DNA from: Phycisphaerales bacterium
GTDB taxonomy: Bacteria; Planctomycetota; Phycisphaerae; Phycisphaerales; SM1A02
NCBI GenBank assembly: GCA_009692045.1
Contig: SIAA01000002.1
Location: forward strand, 1 to 64,000
Length of the DNA stretch: 64,000 nt
Reading direction: 5' to 3'
The position numbers were made by a program, and so were the translations under genes. Positions 17,950 through 26,027 of the stretch are shown here, piece by piece (position 1 is the first letter of the stretch; each line of letters begins with the position of its first letter). Below the pieces are notes generated by a model. The model was given only the letters and a program-made list of their open reading frames with translations. It ran no database searches and was not told the origin of the DNA.

Positions 17950-17985
17950 CACTGACGGCGGGGGCGAGTCATGTCACCCTCGGGG

Positions 17986-18462
17986 TCACAGAGAGGACTC
18001 AAATCCGATATTGGTGAAGCCAGCGCGAACCACGGCGTTATAAGTGGATACGACATTTCCCCAAGCGGCGTGGGGGTGCGGTGCAATGAGGATGGAGTGA
18101 TCGATGGCAAGCATGCTGCTATCCCCAGTGCGCAGGTCTTGCAGAACTGTCAGAAGCTCTTGCTCATTCCGAGGCTGCGGCCAATCACCATCAATGCGGA
18201 GCCAACCTTGCGCGGCATCGGTGACTCGCACCACCAGAGGCGGAGCAGCTGCGGGGTTGGAACCCTCAGCCGATGCCGCCGCGGGGATCTCCAGCGGGAA
18301 TACCTCTTCACTGGTGCCAAACTTGGCCGTGCACAGGAAGTACAGCAGTAGCAGGAACACCACATCGATGAGGGAGACAACGGCTAGCACCATGGCGCGC
18401 GCTGGGAGATTCCCGCGCAGCCTTCGACCGCGGCGGTGGTGATCACCAGAACCAGATTTCAT
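17986..18462 (-). CDS. ExbD/TolR-family biopolymer transport protein (second copy)
   Basis: A 158-residue protein with a basic cytoplasmic N-terminus, one transmembrane helix (LAVVSLIDVVFLLLLYFL) carrying the family's proton-path Asp, and a periplasmic C-terminal domain ending in FTNIGFES. ExbD/TolR dimers sit inside an ExbB/TolQ pentamer and couple the proton gradient to a periplasmic partner. Its start overlaps the first exbD stop by four bases, and it closes the operon doxX-vwa-exbB-exbD-exbD. Confidence 0.88.
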   Translation of the reverse strand: MKSGSGDHHRRGRRLRGNLPARAMVLAVVSLIDVVFLLLLYFLCTAKFGTSEEVFPLEIPAAASAEGSNPAAAPPLVVRVTDAAQGWLRIDGDWPQPRNEQELLTVLQDLRTGDSSMLAIDHSILIAPHPHAAWGNVVSTYNAVVRAGFTNIGFESSL

Positions 18463-18932
18463 ACAGACCCCGCTTGGGCTCGAGTAGCCACAAGGCGAAT
18501 CCGCGCGGCGGGAAGGTGGGCCAGTTCTGCCGCTCTGACAGCAGCCTCAATGACGGGGCGAACATCCCCGTAGGTGGAGCGGCGATCGGCCCGGATGTTG
18601 ATCTCCGCCATGGGTCGTGCCGCAAGCGCAGCAGTGAGCTCATCGGTGAGACTCTGAATACTCGCGGCCGTGAGGGAGTACCGGCTGTCATTGAGAACGA
18701 TTACTGCCCCGGTATCCGCTGTTGGCGCCATGAGATTCAACACCAGCGGCGTCGGCGCCTCATCGGGAATACTGGCGCCGTTCACGGTGGAAGGGAGCTG
18801 AATGCCCGCTGTATTGACCTCGCCAACTCGCGCCACTAGCACAAAAAAAATGACCAGCAGAAAGGAGAGGTCAATCAGGGGCGTGAGGTTTGTCTGTAGA
18901 GTCGGAATCTGATGGCGGTGGAGTCGACTCAT
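18459..18932 (-). CDS. ExbD/TolR-family biopolymer transport protein (first copy)
   Basis: A 157-residue protein. The TM helix TNLTPLIDLSFLLVIFFVLVA contains the conserved proton-path Asp. The periplasmic part ends with the usual DRRSTYGDVRPVIEAA helix and IRLVATRA strand. It lies 3 bases after exbB and overlaps the second exbD. Two ExbD proteins with one ExbB suggest a heterodimeric core, as reported for some gliding and TonB-like motors. Confidence 0.9.
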   Translation of the reverse strand: MSRLHRHQIPTLQTNLTPLIDLSFLLVIFFVLVARVGEVNTAGIQLPSTVNGASIPDEAPTPLVLNLMAPTADTGAVIVLNDSRYSLTAASIQSLTDELTAALAARPMAEINIRADRRSTYGDVRPVIEAAVRAAELAHLPAARIRLVATRAQAGSV

Positions 18933-18935
18933 TCG

Positions 18936-19535
18936 TCAACTCGCCTTGGCGAGGCGTTCGAGAGCAGCGTCAAGGGACTCACTGCTGCGTTCGTCCACTG
19001 TGTTGCGCATCGAGGCGTAGGCGATAAGCGCCGGAATGGCTACAACGAGCCCCCAAAAAGTTGTGACGAGTGCCGTGCCGATTCCCCCGGCCAGAATGGC
19101 GGGATTGGCATTTCCGCCACTGGTGGCGATGGACCAGAAGGAGAGAATCATTCCATAGACCGTGCCAAAGAGTCCGACCATCGGACTGGCCTGGGCCAAA
19201 ATGTTGAGTGGTTCCAATGCCCGCAGTCGCGAGGCGAAGAGCTCCTCACTCGCGACCTCTGCGGCTGCGAGAACGGCGTCACGGCCGAGTGCCCTGGCCG
19301 ATTCACCCGCACGGAGGATTCGACTCAGATCGCTGGTACTGTTTTTCCCAACTGCCATGAAAGAGGCGCGAGAGTTGCGCCGGCGCAGCCAGCCGATCAG
19401 CGAAACGTTGAGGACGCTCGCTAGAAGCAGTACCCAGATGATCGCGCTGCCAATCCATTCAACCTGCTTGGAGCCATCGGCGGCGATGTTGTAGGAAATG
19501 AAAAATATCGTGCCTAGAGAGGGCATCTCGTTCAT
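18936..19535 (-). CDS. ExbB/TolQ/MotA-family proton channel protein
   Basis: A 199-residue, three-helix inner-membrane protein: helix 1 at about residues 28-48 (SAIIWVLLLASVLNVSLIGWL), then a cytoplasmic domain. The conserved block LEPLNILAQASPMVGLFGTVYG begins helix 2 and TALVTTFWGLVVAIPALIAY is helix 3. It should form the pentameric channel around the two ExbD proteins. The start overlaps the VWA gene by four bases. Confidence 0.92.
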   Translation of the reverse strand: MNEMPSLGTIFFISYNIAADGSKQVEWIGSAIIWVLLLASVLNVSLIGWLRRRNSRASFMAVGKNSTSDLSRILRAGESARALGRDAVLAAAEVASEELFASRLRALEPLNILAQASPMVGLFGTVYGMILSFWSIATSGGNANPAILAGGIGTALVTTFWGLVVAIPALIAYASMRNTVDERSSESLDAALERLAKAS

Positions 19536-20458
19536 GGAAGTTGGCCCTTAACCGGCTGCAGCCCCAATCGGTTGCGATCGAGAAATGTGTAGGTGCCGCC
19601 CTGAGCCCTAGCGGTGGCAGGGAGGACTCCATCGCTGGACATCTCCAGGCACTCGACAATGTGCACAGCAGTTCTGCGTCTGCCGGTTCCTCCGCTGCGT
19701 GGATTCAGCAGGTCGAGTTGGGCGCAGAGTTCTGCGGCACCCAGATCTAGAGCGCCGCTGGTCCCGGCCCCTGACCCCAGGAAAAAAATCACTTCAGGTT
19801 TAGCGGCGAACGCCGCGGCAAGGGCCGCGCTGGGGTCGCTACCACCCGAGCAAATGATGTGATCCCGAAGCCATGCCGTGGCAGTTTCGCCGGCGCCTTC
19901 CACGGCGCTGACGAGGCGCCCCGGGGGCACAACGATTGCTCTGCCACTTTGAAAGGCAACAACAAGGAATTCCTGATTCGAATCGAGCGCCTCAATCGAT
20001 CGATTCAACTCGGCGCATACCGCGGCGAATGCTCCCACCATCGATCCGGAGGCATCGATTACATAGGCGATATCCCGGGCGGTCTGTGAAGTCGCGGTCG
20101 CAAATCTGCTCGGCGCCACCTTTGATGACACCACTGTACTGATCGCCCCCAGCGATGATGTGATGGCCGCACGCGCGGGTGGATTGGCCGAGGGGGGTTC
20201 CGGCACTGGCAGCACCGCGGCCTCAGCCGGAGTGAGAGTGGGGACGGCCTCGATCAGTGTGACACTCTCGGCGGTTACTTCAGGGGAAGCAGGAGTGGGC
20301 GTAGAAGTCAGCCTCGTGCGCATCAATCCCAGCGCGGAGTCATCCTCCTGTAGCCGAGCGACTGAGACACCGGTTGCCAAGAGCGCGGCGAGAACAGCGC
20401 AGTGGATCAGGAGGCTAGTGCCGATGTACCGAAGCGGGCTGCAGGCGGGGCCACTCAT
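19532..20458 (-). CDS. Membrane-anchored, proline-linked VWA-domain protein
   Basis: A 308-residue protein. It has a short cytoplasmic N-terminus, one TM helix (IGTSLLIHCAVLAALLATGV), a periplasmic Pro/Ala/Glu-rich linker (about residues 55-110) and a C-terminal von Willebrand A domain beginning AYVIDASGSM, whose DxSxS is an intact metal-dependent adhesion site. The plan is TonB-like (TM, Pro-rich spacer, interaction domain) but with VWA in place of the TonB domain. It precedes exbB with a four-base overlap. The ATG at 20458 starts the TM segment and the longer frame would overlap doxX. Confidence 0.86.
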   Translation of the reverse strand: MSGPACSPLRYIGTSLLIHCAVLAALLATGVSVARLQEDDSALGLMRTRLTSTPTPASPEVTAESVTLIEAVPTLTPAEAAVLPVPEPPSANPPARAAITSSLGAISTVVSSKVAPSRFATATSQTARDIAYVIDASGSMVGAFAAVCAELNRSIEALDSNQEFLVVAFQSGRAIVVPPGRLVSAVEGAGETATAWLRDHIICSGGSDPSAALAAAFAAKPEVIFFLGSGAGTSGALDLGAAELCAQLDLLNPRSGGTGRRRTAVHIVECLEMSSDGVLPATARAQGGTYTFLDRNRLGLQPVKGQLP

Positions 20459-20502
20459 TTGAGTGTTGCCGACCTTGCTTGCAGCAACAGTTGTCACGAC
20501 TG

Positions 20503-21162
20503 TCACGCCGACTTGGTCGAGCGGCTCGACTTGCCGCCGCTCTTGCCACCGGAACTGGGGAAGAGAATGGCATCCAAACTCACTGGCCCCGGCCCAGTCA
20601 CCATCACCCAGAGCGCGAGGACACCGAGGGCACACTGGACGAAGACGCGGTTGTGGATCTCAACCGGTAGGTCGAAGCCATAGGTGGTTTGCATTACCGA
20701 GAGACTGGTGAGCCAGAATGCCATCGCCATGTTGATGGTCAAACCCAGCGACCAAACGCGGGTGAGAAATCCGAAGAGGATCAAGGCACCTCCCACCAGT
20801 TCGGTGAGGGCGGCAATCCAGGCGAGGGCGCAGGGGTAGGGAATCTCGCGCTCGTGCAACATCAGCGCGATGCGGTAGAGCGACTTGCCCGACATCGCCC
20901 CTGCGGAGGCATCTCCACCTGCAGCATCATCGGACCTGGGTGGGCTGCTGGTGCCGCCTGGTCCGGGCGCAGCAGGCTCAGATGATCCTGCCAGCCAAGT
21001 TGTACCGACGCCAAGTTCTCGCAGCGTCTCGCTCTGGGCGGGATCAAACTCAACTGTCTTGGTGATCTTGGCCCATCCGACCGGAAGAAACGCCGCGCAA
21101 AGAACCAGCCTTGCCAGCAGCGGCATGAGATTCAAGGAGAAAGATTGAGTGACGGCGGCCAT
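20503..21162 (-). CDS. DoxX-family membrane protein
   Basis: A 219-residue protein with four TM segments: about residues 14-32 (LLARLVLCAAFLPVGWAKI), 108-130 (ALAWIAALTELVGGALILFGF), 135-160 and 175-195. The LCAAFLPVGWAKI opening and the ELVGGALILFGFLTR turn are typical of DoxX. A 60-residue Gly/Pro/Ser-rich loop between the first and second helices is longer than usual, and the tail is Ser/Lys/Gly-rich. DoxX proteins are linked to quinone or thiol redox in membranes. Start 21162 begins the first helix segment. Confidence 0.85.
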   Translation of the reverse strand: MAAVTQSFSLNLMPLLARLVLCAAFLPVGWAKITKTVEFDPAQSETLRELGVGTTWLAGSSEPAAPGPGGTSSPPRSDDAAGGDASAGAMSGKSLYRIALMLHEREIPYPCALAWIAALTELVGGALILFGFLTRVWSLGLTINMAMAFWLTSLSVMQTTYGFDLPVEIHNRVFVQCALGVLALWVMVTGPGPVSLDAILFPSSGGKSGGKSSRSTKSA

Positions 21163-21184
21163 GCTCGATGGGGGTTCTCCCACT

Positions 21185-21190
21185 ATCTTA
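21185..21190 (-). promoter_or_regulatory. -10 element (TAAGAT) for the doxX-exbD operon
   Basis: TAAGAT on the minus strand is 22 bases before the ATG at 21162, in the gap that also carries the 5' side of the tRNA gene on the other strand. Confidence 0.38.
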
Positions 21191-21200
21191 GTGAAAGAGA

Positions 21201-21282
<82 letters not shown>

Positions 21283-21309
21283 TTCTCTTGAGGGAAGTAC
21301 CCTCCACGC

Positions 21310-22674
21310 ATGGACTGGACGCCCGATTCATGGCGGAAATTTCCTACTCGCCAGCAGCCTGCCTATCGGGATGAGGCTGGACTTCGGGCAGCTTGCGCCC
21401 TCCTGGCGACGCTGCCCCCGCTGGTGACCAGCTGGGAAATCGAGTCGCTTAAGTCGCAGCTGGACATGGCGGCCTCGGGCGAGACCTTTCTTCTCCAGGG
21501 GGGCGACTGCGCCGAGAGTTTCGACGACTGCACCCCCAGCGCCATCACCAGTCGATTGAAAGTTCTGCTGCAGATGAGTCTGGTGCTCACTTACGGCACC
21601 CGCAAGCGCGTTGTGCGAGTAGGGCGATTCGCCGGGCAATACGCCAAGCCTCGTACGGTTGATAGCGAGTCTCGTGGTGGCGTCGACCTCCCTGCGTACC
21701 GAGGCGACAATGTAAACGGATTGGCCTTCGATGCCAGCGTGCGCACGCCCGATCCGCTGCTGCTGCTGCGGGGCCATGAACGGGCAGCGATGACTCTCAA
21801 CTTTGTGCGCTCTCTGGTTGATGGAGGATTCGCCGACCTTCACCATCCCGAGTATTGGGACCTGGAGTTCGTCAAACACTCGCCTCTCTCGACTGAGTAC
21901 GGGCGCATGGTGCGATCGATCGGCGAGAGCCTTACATTTATGGAGACGCTGGCGGGAATGCGCGCCTCGCAGATCAGTCGCGTGGATTTTTTCACCAGCC
22001 ATGAGTGCCTGCTGCTCCCCTATGAGCAGGCGCTGACCCGCGAGGTCCCTAGGCGAAGCGGCTGGTGGAACCTCTCCACCCACTTCCCCTGGCTGGGTAT
22101 GCGCACCGCCAAGATGGGAGAGGGGCATGTTGAGTATCTGCGGGGAATCAGGAACCCCGTGGCGGTGAAGGTTGGACCGACTACCGACATCGATGAACTG
22201 CTCTCGATCATCGATACGCTGGATCCGCAGCGCGAGCCCGGGAAGATCACCATCATTCATCGCATGGGAGCGCATGAGATTTTACAGCGGTTGCCCCCGG
22301 TCATTGCGGCGATAGGAGCTACTGGACGCAAAGTGCTGTGGTGCTGCGATCCCATGCATGGCAATACTGATACGGTCGTTCCTGCCTCGGGTGCAGGCAA
22401 GGGAGTGCCGGTGAAGACCCGCAAGTTTGGGCACATCCTTGCCGAGATTGAGCAAGCATTTGAGATTCACGGCAAGATGGGAACCGTACTCGGGGGAGTT
22501 CACTTTGAACTCACGGGTGAAAATGTTACGGAATGCACCGGGGGAGCTCGCGGCTTGAGTGACGAGGATCTTGCCCGTGCATATCGCACGCAGGTCGATC
22601 CTCGATTGAACTATGAACAGGCGTTGGAGTTGGCCATGCTGATGTCACGGCGAATGTCAGGCGGGGGTTGGTAG
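21310..22674 (+). CDS. 3-deoxy-7-phosphoheptulonate synthase, class II
   Basis: First enzyme of the shikimate pathway: phosphoenolpyruvate plus erythrose 4-phosphate to DAHP. The 454-residue protein begins WTPDSWRKFPTRQQPAY, typical of the plant-type AroA(II) family, and has LLQGGDCAESF, VGRFAGQYAKPR, WWNLSTHFPW, VKVGPTTD, CDPMHGNT and GGVHFELTGENVTEC. These include metal and substrate ligands. It sits between the tRNA and the KS pair. A small GAGGG/CCCTC hairpin (21291-21305) lies just before the start. Confidence 0.96.
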   Translation: MDWTPDSWRKFPTRQQPAYRDEAGLRAACALLATLPPLVTSWEIESLKSQLDMAASGETFLLQGGDCAESFDDCTPSAITSRLKVLLQMSLVLTYGTRKRVVRVGRFAGQYAKPRTVDSESRGGVDLPAYRGDNVNGLAFDASVRTPDPLLLLRGHERAAMTLNFVRSLVDGGFADLHHPEYWDLEFVKHSPLSTEYGRMVRSIGESLTFMETLAGMRASQISRVDFFTSHECLLLPYEQALTREVPRRSGWWNLSTHFPWLGMRTAKMGEGHVEYLRGIRNPVAVKVGPTTDIDELLSIIDTLDPQREPGKITIIHRMGAHEILQRLPPVIAAIGATGRKVLWCCDPMHGNTDTVVPASGAGKGVPVKTRKFGHILAEIEQAFEIHGKMGTVLGGVHFELTGENVTECTGGARGLSDEDLARAYRTQVDPRLNYEQALELAMLMSRRMSGGGW

Positions 22675-22677
22675 GAT
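22672..22677 (+). promoter_or_regulatory. -10 element (TAGGAT) for the KS pair
   Basis: TAGGAT overlaps the TAG stop of the DAHP synthase gene and lies 10 bases before the ATG at 22688. Confidence 0.4.
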
Positions 22678-22687
22678 TGCGCGCCCG

Positions 22688-24022
22688 ATGAGTCAGGCAA
22701 AGCGAAGCGTGGTTGTGACGGGCATAGGCCCGGTGTGTGGATTTGGAGTGGGCGCCAAGCTCTTTTGGGATGGGCTCACTAGCGGCGCAACCTGCATCGC
22801 ACCCGTGGTGCGCTTCGACGCCTCCGAGTTTCCCTGCTCTGTCGCCGCCTTCATAACGGACGAACAACTCGACATTCTGACCCAGGTGCCACGCAGTTAT
22901 CGCAAGGCAACCAAGGTGATGGCGCGCGACATCGAGATTGCTGTGGCGGCAGCAGCTGCCGCCGTGGCTAGCGCCGGGCTGACTACGCGGGGCACCGCCG
23001 AGGGGCAGCCGCCCACGATTTCGCCCGATCGCGTTGGTGCCCACATCGGTGCCGGACTGATCGCGGCCGAGATCAATGAACTCACTGCCGCGTTTGTGAC
23101 GAGCCGCCACGAGGATGGCACCTTTGATTATGGCCAGTGGGGAACAAGCGGGATGCAGAACCTTACGCCCCTGTGGTTGCTCAAGTATCTGCCCAACATG
23201 CTCGCCTGTCATGTCACGATCATTCATGACTGTCAGGGACCATCGAACACCATCACCTGCGGTGAAGTTTCGGCGGCTCTTTCCATCGGCGAGTCGATGC
23301 GAGCGATTCAGCGCGGTGCCGCCGACGCCTGTCTTTCTGGGGGCGCCGAGAGCAAGATCAATCCCATGGGCCTGCTGCGCCAGCATTTCGCCAAGCGAAC
23401 CGCGTTGGTGCCAGCAGGTAGTGACGGGACGGAGGTAGTCCGACCATTCACCCGCGATGCTCCCGGAACCGTGCTGGGCGAAGGCGGCGGCATACTCGTG
23501 CTGGAGGCAGCCGAAACCGCCCGCGCGCGCGGCGCGGTGCCGCTAGCGCGAGTCGCCGGGTTTGCTGCAGGTCACTGCGCCTGCGCCGATACATTGGGAA
23601 TCGATCTCTCAGCCGCGGGGGGAGATGTGGCGGCGGTGCTTCGGGCCGCCCTCGCCGATGCTCAGATTTCACCCGATGAGATTGATGTGATTGTGCCGCT
23701 GGGGGCGGCGATTCCCTCCAGTGACTCTGCGGAGAGAGAGGCGATTCTTGAGGTGTTCGGCGCACGCGCTGCCACCATTCCTCTTATCACTCTTGTTCCC
23801 GCTATCGGCAACTGCGGCGCTGGCGCTAGCGCTCTGGCTGCGATCGCGGCGGTTCTGTGCCTGCACTCGCAGACCATTCCGGCGCGGCGAAATGGGGATG
23901 GTGCGACTGATCTTGATGCCGGTGCCGCGCCCAGTCGCTCCGGCAGTTTCAAGTACTGCGCCGTTCTCTCCCTCAGCCTCGGGGGACAGGTTGCCGCCAT
24001 TGTGTTGGGGAGGGACAGTTGA
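22688..24022 (+). CDS. Catalytically dead beta-ketoacyl synthase homologue (KS-beta / chain-length-factor-like)
   Basis: A 444-residue thiolase-fold protein of the FabF family. Aligned without gaps to its neighbour, the nucleophile position in GPSNTITCGEVSAALSIG is Glu193 (a Cys lies two residues earlier). The first catalytic His is Leu (IVPLGAAIPSSDSAE) and the second is Asn (PAIGNCGAGAS); the catalytic Lys is also lost. It should therefore not condense. It may form a heterodimer with the active KS downstream, as chain-length factors do in type II polyketide systems. It couples to fabF through a TTGA overlap. Confidence 0.85.
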   Translation: MSQAKRSVVVTGIGPVCGFGVGAKLFWDGLTSGATCIAPVVRFDASEFPCSVAAFITDEQLDILTQVPRSYRKATKVMARDIEIAVAAAAAAVASAGLTTRGTAEGQPPTISPDRVGAHIGAGLIAAEINELTAAFVTSRHEDGTFDYGQWGTSGMQNLTPLWLLKYLPNMLACHVTIIHDCQGPSNTITCGEVSAALSIGESMRAIQRGAADACLSGGAESKINPMGLLRQHFAKRTALVPAGSDGTEVVRPFTRDAPGTVLGEGGGILVLEAAETARARGAVPLARVAGFAAGHCACADTLGIDLSAAGGDVAAVLRAALADAQISPDEIDVIVPLGAAIPSSDSAEREAILEVFGARAATIPLITLVPAIGNCGAGASALAAIAAVLCLHSQTIPARRNGDGATDLDAGAAPSRSGSFKYCAVLSLSLGGQVAAIVLGRDS

Positions 24023-25338
24023 GCCCACCGCGCATAGTCGTCACGGGAATGGGGTGGATCACACCGCTCGGTCATGATCTTGATACGGTGTGGAAGCGAT
24101 TAGTGACCTCCTCATCGGGGATGGCCAAGACAACCCGCTTTAGCGCTGGAACTTTTCCGACATCCTTCAGCGCCGAAGTGCGTGATTACGATGTCGCTAA
24201 GTTTGTAGCCGACCCATCAGCGCACGCCTCGGCGGGTCTCAACTCGCAGTTCGCCCTCGGTGCGGCGGCGCAGGCGTGGAAGCAAGCTGGACTCGATCGT
24301 TCCTGCGCCCGCGATATGCGCCGAGTAGGCATGTACCTCGGTGCGGGGGAAGGTGTACTCGACTCAGACAACTTTGTAGCGGTGAATCTGGCATCGTGGG
24401 ATGCGGGGGCGGGCAAGACTCAGGGCAAGGTGTGGATTCGGGAGGCGCTCGCCCGCATGTCGGCGCTGCGAGAGATCGAGCAGGAACCAAACATGCCCCT
24501 GGCGCATCTGGCGCGCGAGTTTGGTATCCGAGGTCCCAGCTACAACTGTTTGACCGCTTGCGCCGCCAGCACCCAGGCGATCGGCGAAGCCGTTGACATT
24601 CTCCGCCGTGGCGATACCGATGTGATGCTCGCTGGTGGCACTCACACCATGATCCATCTGCTGGGAGTGACAGGATTCAATCGACTGACCGCCCTCTCGA
24701 CTTCAGGGAGCGATCCGACCACCGCGTCCCGACCCTTCAGCGCTGACCGTGATGGATTCGTAATGGGTGAGGGCTCGGGAATGGTGATTCTCGAAACTCT
24801 CGATCACGCGCGCGCCCGTGGCGCCAAGCCGCTCGCCGAAGTCACCGGCTATGGATCGAGCGCCGACGCCTTTCGCATCACCGACATTCAGCCGGACGGT
24901 CGGGGAGCCGCCGCGGCCATGCTGGGTGCTCTGCGCCAAGCGGGTATTGACCCTCATGTCATGCGGGGCGCCAATCGCGGTCCGATCGATTACATAAGCG
25001 CCCACGGCACGGGCACCAAAGAGAATGACTCCATCGAGACGCGAGCGGTAAAGCGGGTGTTCGGCGAGGGCGCCCGCAACATCCCCATGTCCAGCATCAA
25101 GAGCATGATGGGCCACTTGATCGCAGCCGCTGGCGCGGTCGAGTTCATCTCCTGCGTGCTCTCCATCGAGCGAGGCATGCTGCTGCCGACGATCAATCTG
25201 AACAAGCCCGATCCAGCCCTTGACCTCGACTATGTGCCCAATCATGCGCGCCCGGCGCAGATTGACATCTGCCTGAGCAACTCCTTCGGATTTGGCGGGC
25301 AGAATGACACCGTTGTAATTCGACGATTCGAGGAGTAG
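24019..25338 (+). CDS. Beta-ketoacyl-ACP synthase, FabF type (active partner)
   Basis: A 439-residue condensing enzyme with an intact triad: Cys181 (NCLTACAASTQAIG), His329 (ISAHGTGTKENDS) and His366 (SIKSMMGHLIAAAGAVE), plus the FabF C-terminal LSNSFGFGGQN. The start is TTG at 24019, overlapping the upstream stop as TTGA. An insert of about 40 residues between positions 112 and 160 is not found in E. coli FabF. It elongates acyl-ACP with malonyl-ACP. With the dead homologue upstream it may make a specialised chain rather than general fatty acids. Confidence 0.92.
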   Translation: MSPPRIVVTGMGWITPLGHDLDTVWKRLVTSSSGMAKTTRFSAGTFPTSFSAEVRDYDVAKFVADPSAHASAGLNSQFALGAAAQAWKQAGLDRSCARDMRRVGMYLGAGEGVLDSDNFVAVNLASWDAGAGKTQGKVWIREALARMSALREIEQEPNMPLAHLAREFGIRGPSYNCLTACAASTQAIGEAVDILRRGDTDVMLAGGTHTMIHLLGVTGFNRLTALSTSGSDPTTASRPFSADRDGFVMGEGSGMVILETLDHARARGAKPLAEVTGYGSSADAFRITDIQPDGRGAAAAMLGALRQAGIDPHVMRGANRGPIDYISAHGTGTKENDSIETRAVKRVFGEGARNIPMSSIKSMMGHLIAAAGAVEFISCVLSIERGMLLPTINLNKPDPALDLDYVPNHARPAQIDICLSNSFGFGGQNDTVVIRRFEE

Positions 25339-25344
25339 GTCATC

Positions 25345-25971
25345 ATGGTCGCACTGTCACGCGGAGTGTGGCGCTGGCTAATCGTCCTGCTCCTGTTCAT
25401 GCCGATGCTCCTGTGGGCGGGATGGTCAGCCTGTGAGACTCCGGTTTGGTGGGCGGCAGCGAGTCGTTGCTCGGGCGAAGCGGGGAAAGAGCGGGCGCAG
25501 GTTGTGGAGAGTGCATTTGTCGCAGCGCTGCACAAAGTTCGCAAGGATGGAGAACGATGGGCCGTCTCAATTTTGCAGGACGACTTGAACGCGTGGCTCT
25601 CCTGCCGTGCGCCCGAGTGGATCGCCTTCGATGACTCAATCGCCGAACTGGCACGGATTGCCGATCACCGCGTGCGCTTTCATGAGGAGGCGATGACCGT
25701 GGCCCGATCCGATTCGGGATTCATAGGCAGCGTTGTTGTTTGCCCGCGCGTCATTGCTGGGAAGATTTCCATTCAGTTACTCAAGGCATCTCTGGGAACA
25801 ATGCCGGTGCCGGCGGCGTTTCTGGGCTTGGATCTCACCGAGCTACAGGCGGGGGTTGAGGTGGCGCTGCTGGCGCCTCTTGCGGATGGACGCCGGGTCG
25901 AGCTGCTCGATCTCGAGGTGGGAGAGGGCACACTCGCGCTGGCATTTCGGACGCACGATCCGCGGCGCTGA
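25345..25971 (+). CDS. Unknown exported or membrane-anchored protein
   Basis: A 208-residue protein not recognised. Residues 8-30 form a hydrophobic segment (WRWLIVLLLFMPMLLWAGWS). The rest looks soluble and is presumably outside the inner membrane, with alternating beta and helix (DDLNAWLSCRAPEW, LLDLEVGEGTLALAFRTH). It begins 6 bases after fabF with GAGGAG upstream, so it is probably co-transcribed with the KS pair. Its second half has the feel of a lipid-binding beta sheet, but that is a guess. Confidence 0.72.
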   Translation: MVALSRGVWRWLIVLLLFMPMLLWAGWSACETPVWWAAASRCSGEAGKERAQVVESAFVAALHKVRKDGERWAVSILQDDLNAWLSCRAPEWIAFDDSIAELARIADHRVRFHEEAMTVARSDSGFIGSVVVCPRVIAGKISIQLLKASLGTMPVPAAFLGLDLTELQAGVEVALLAPLADGRRVELLDLEVGEGTLALAFRTHDPRR

Positions 25972-26009
25972 TAGCGTGATTGGCGCCGAACCGGGGATGC
26001 CACGACCTG

Positions 26010-26015
26010 TACACT
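26010..26015 (+). promoter_or_regulatory. -10 element (TACACT) for nuoG
   Basis: TACACT lies 12 bases before the ATG at 26028 with no ribosome site. Confidence 0.38.
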
Positions 26016-26027
26016 CCGATTCCCGCC

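Noticed and set aside
21328-22275. A 315-codon open frame on the minus strand opposite DAHP synthase
   Set aside because: Antisense to a clear class II DAHP synthase with no motifs of its own.
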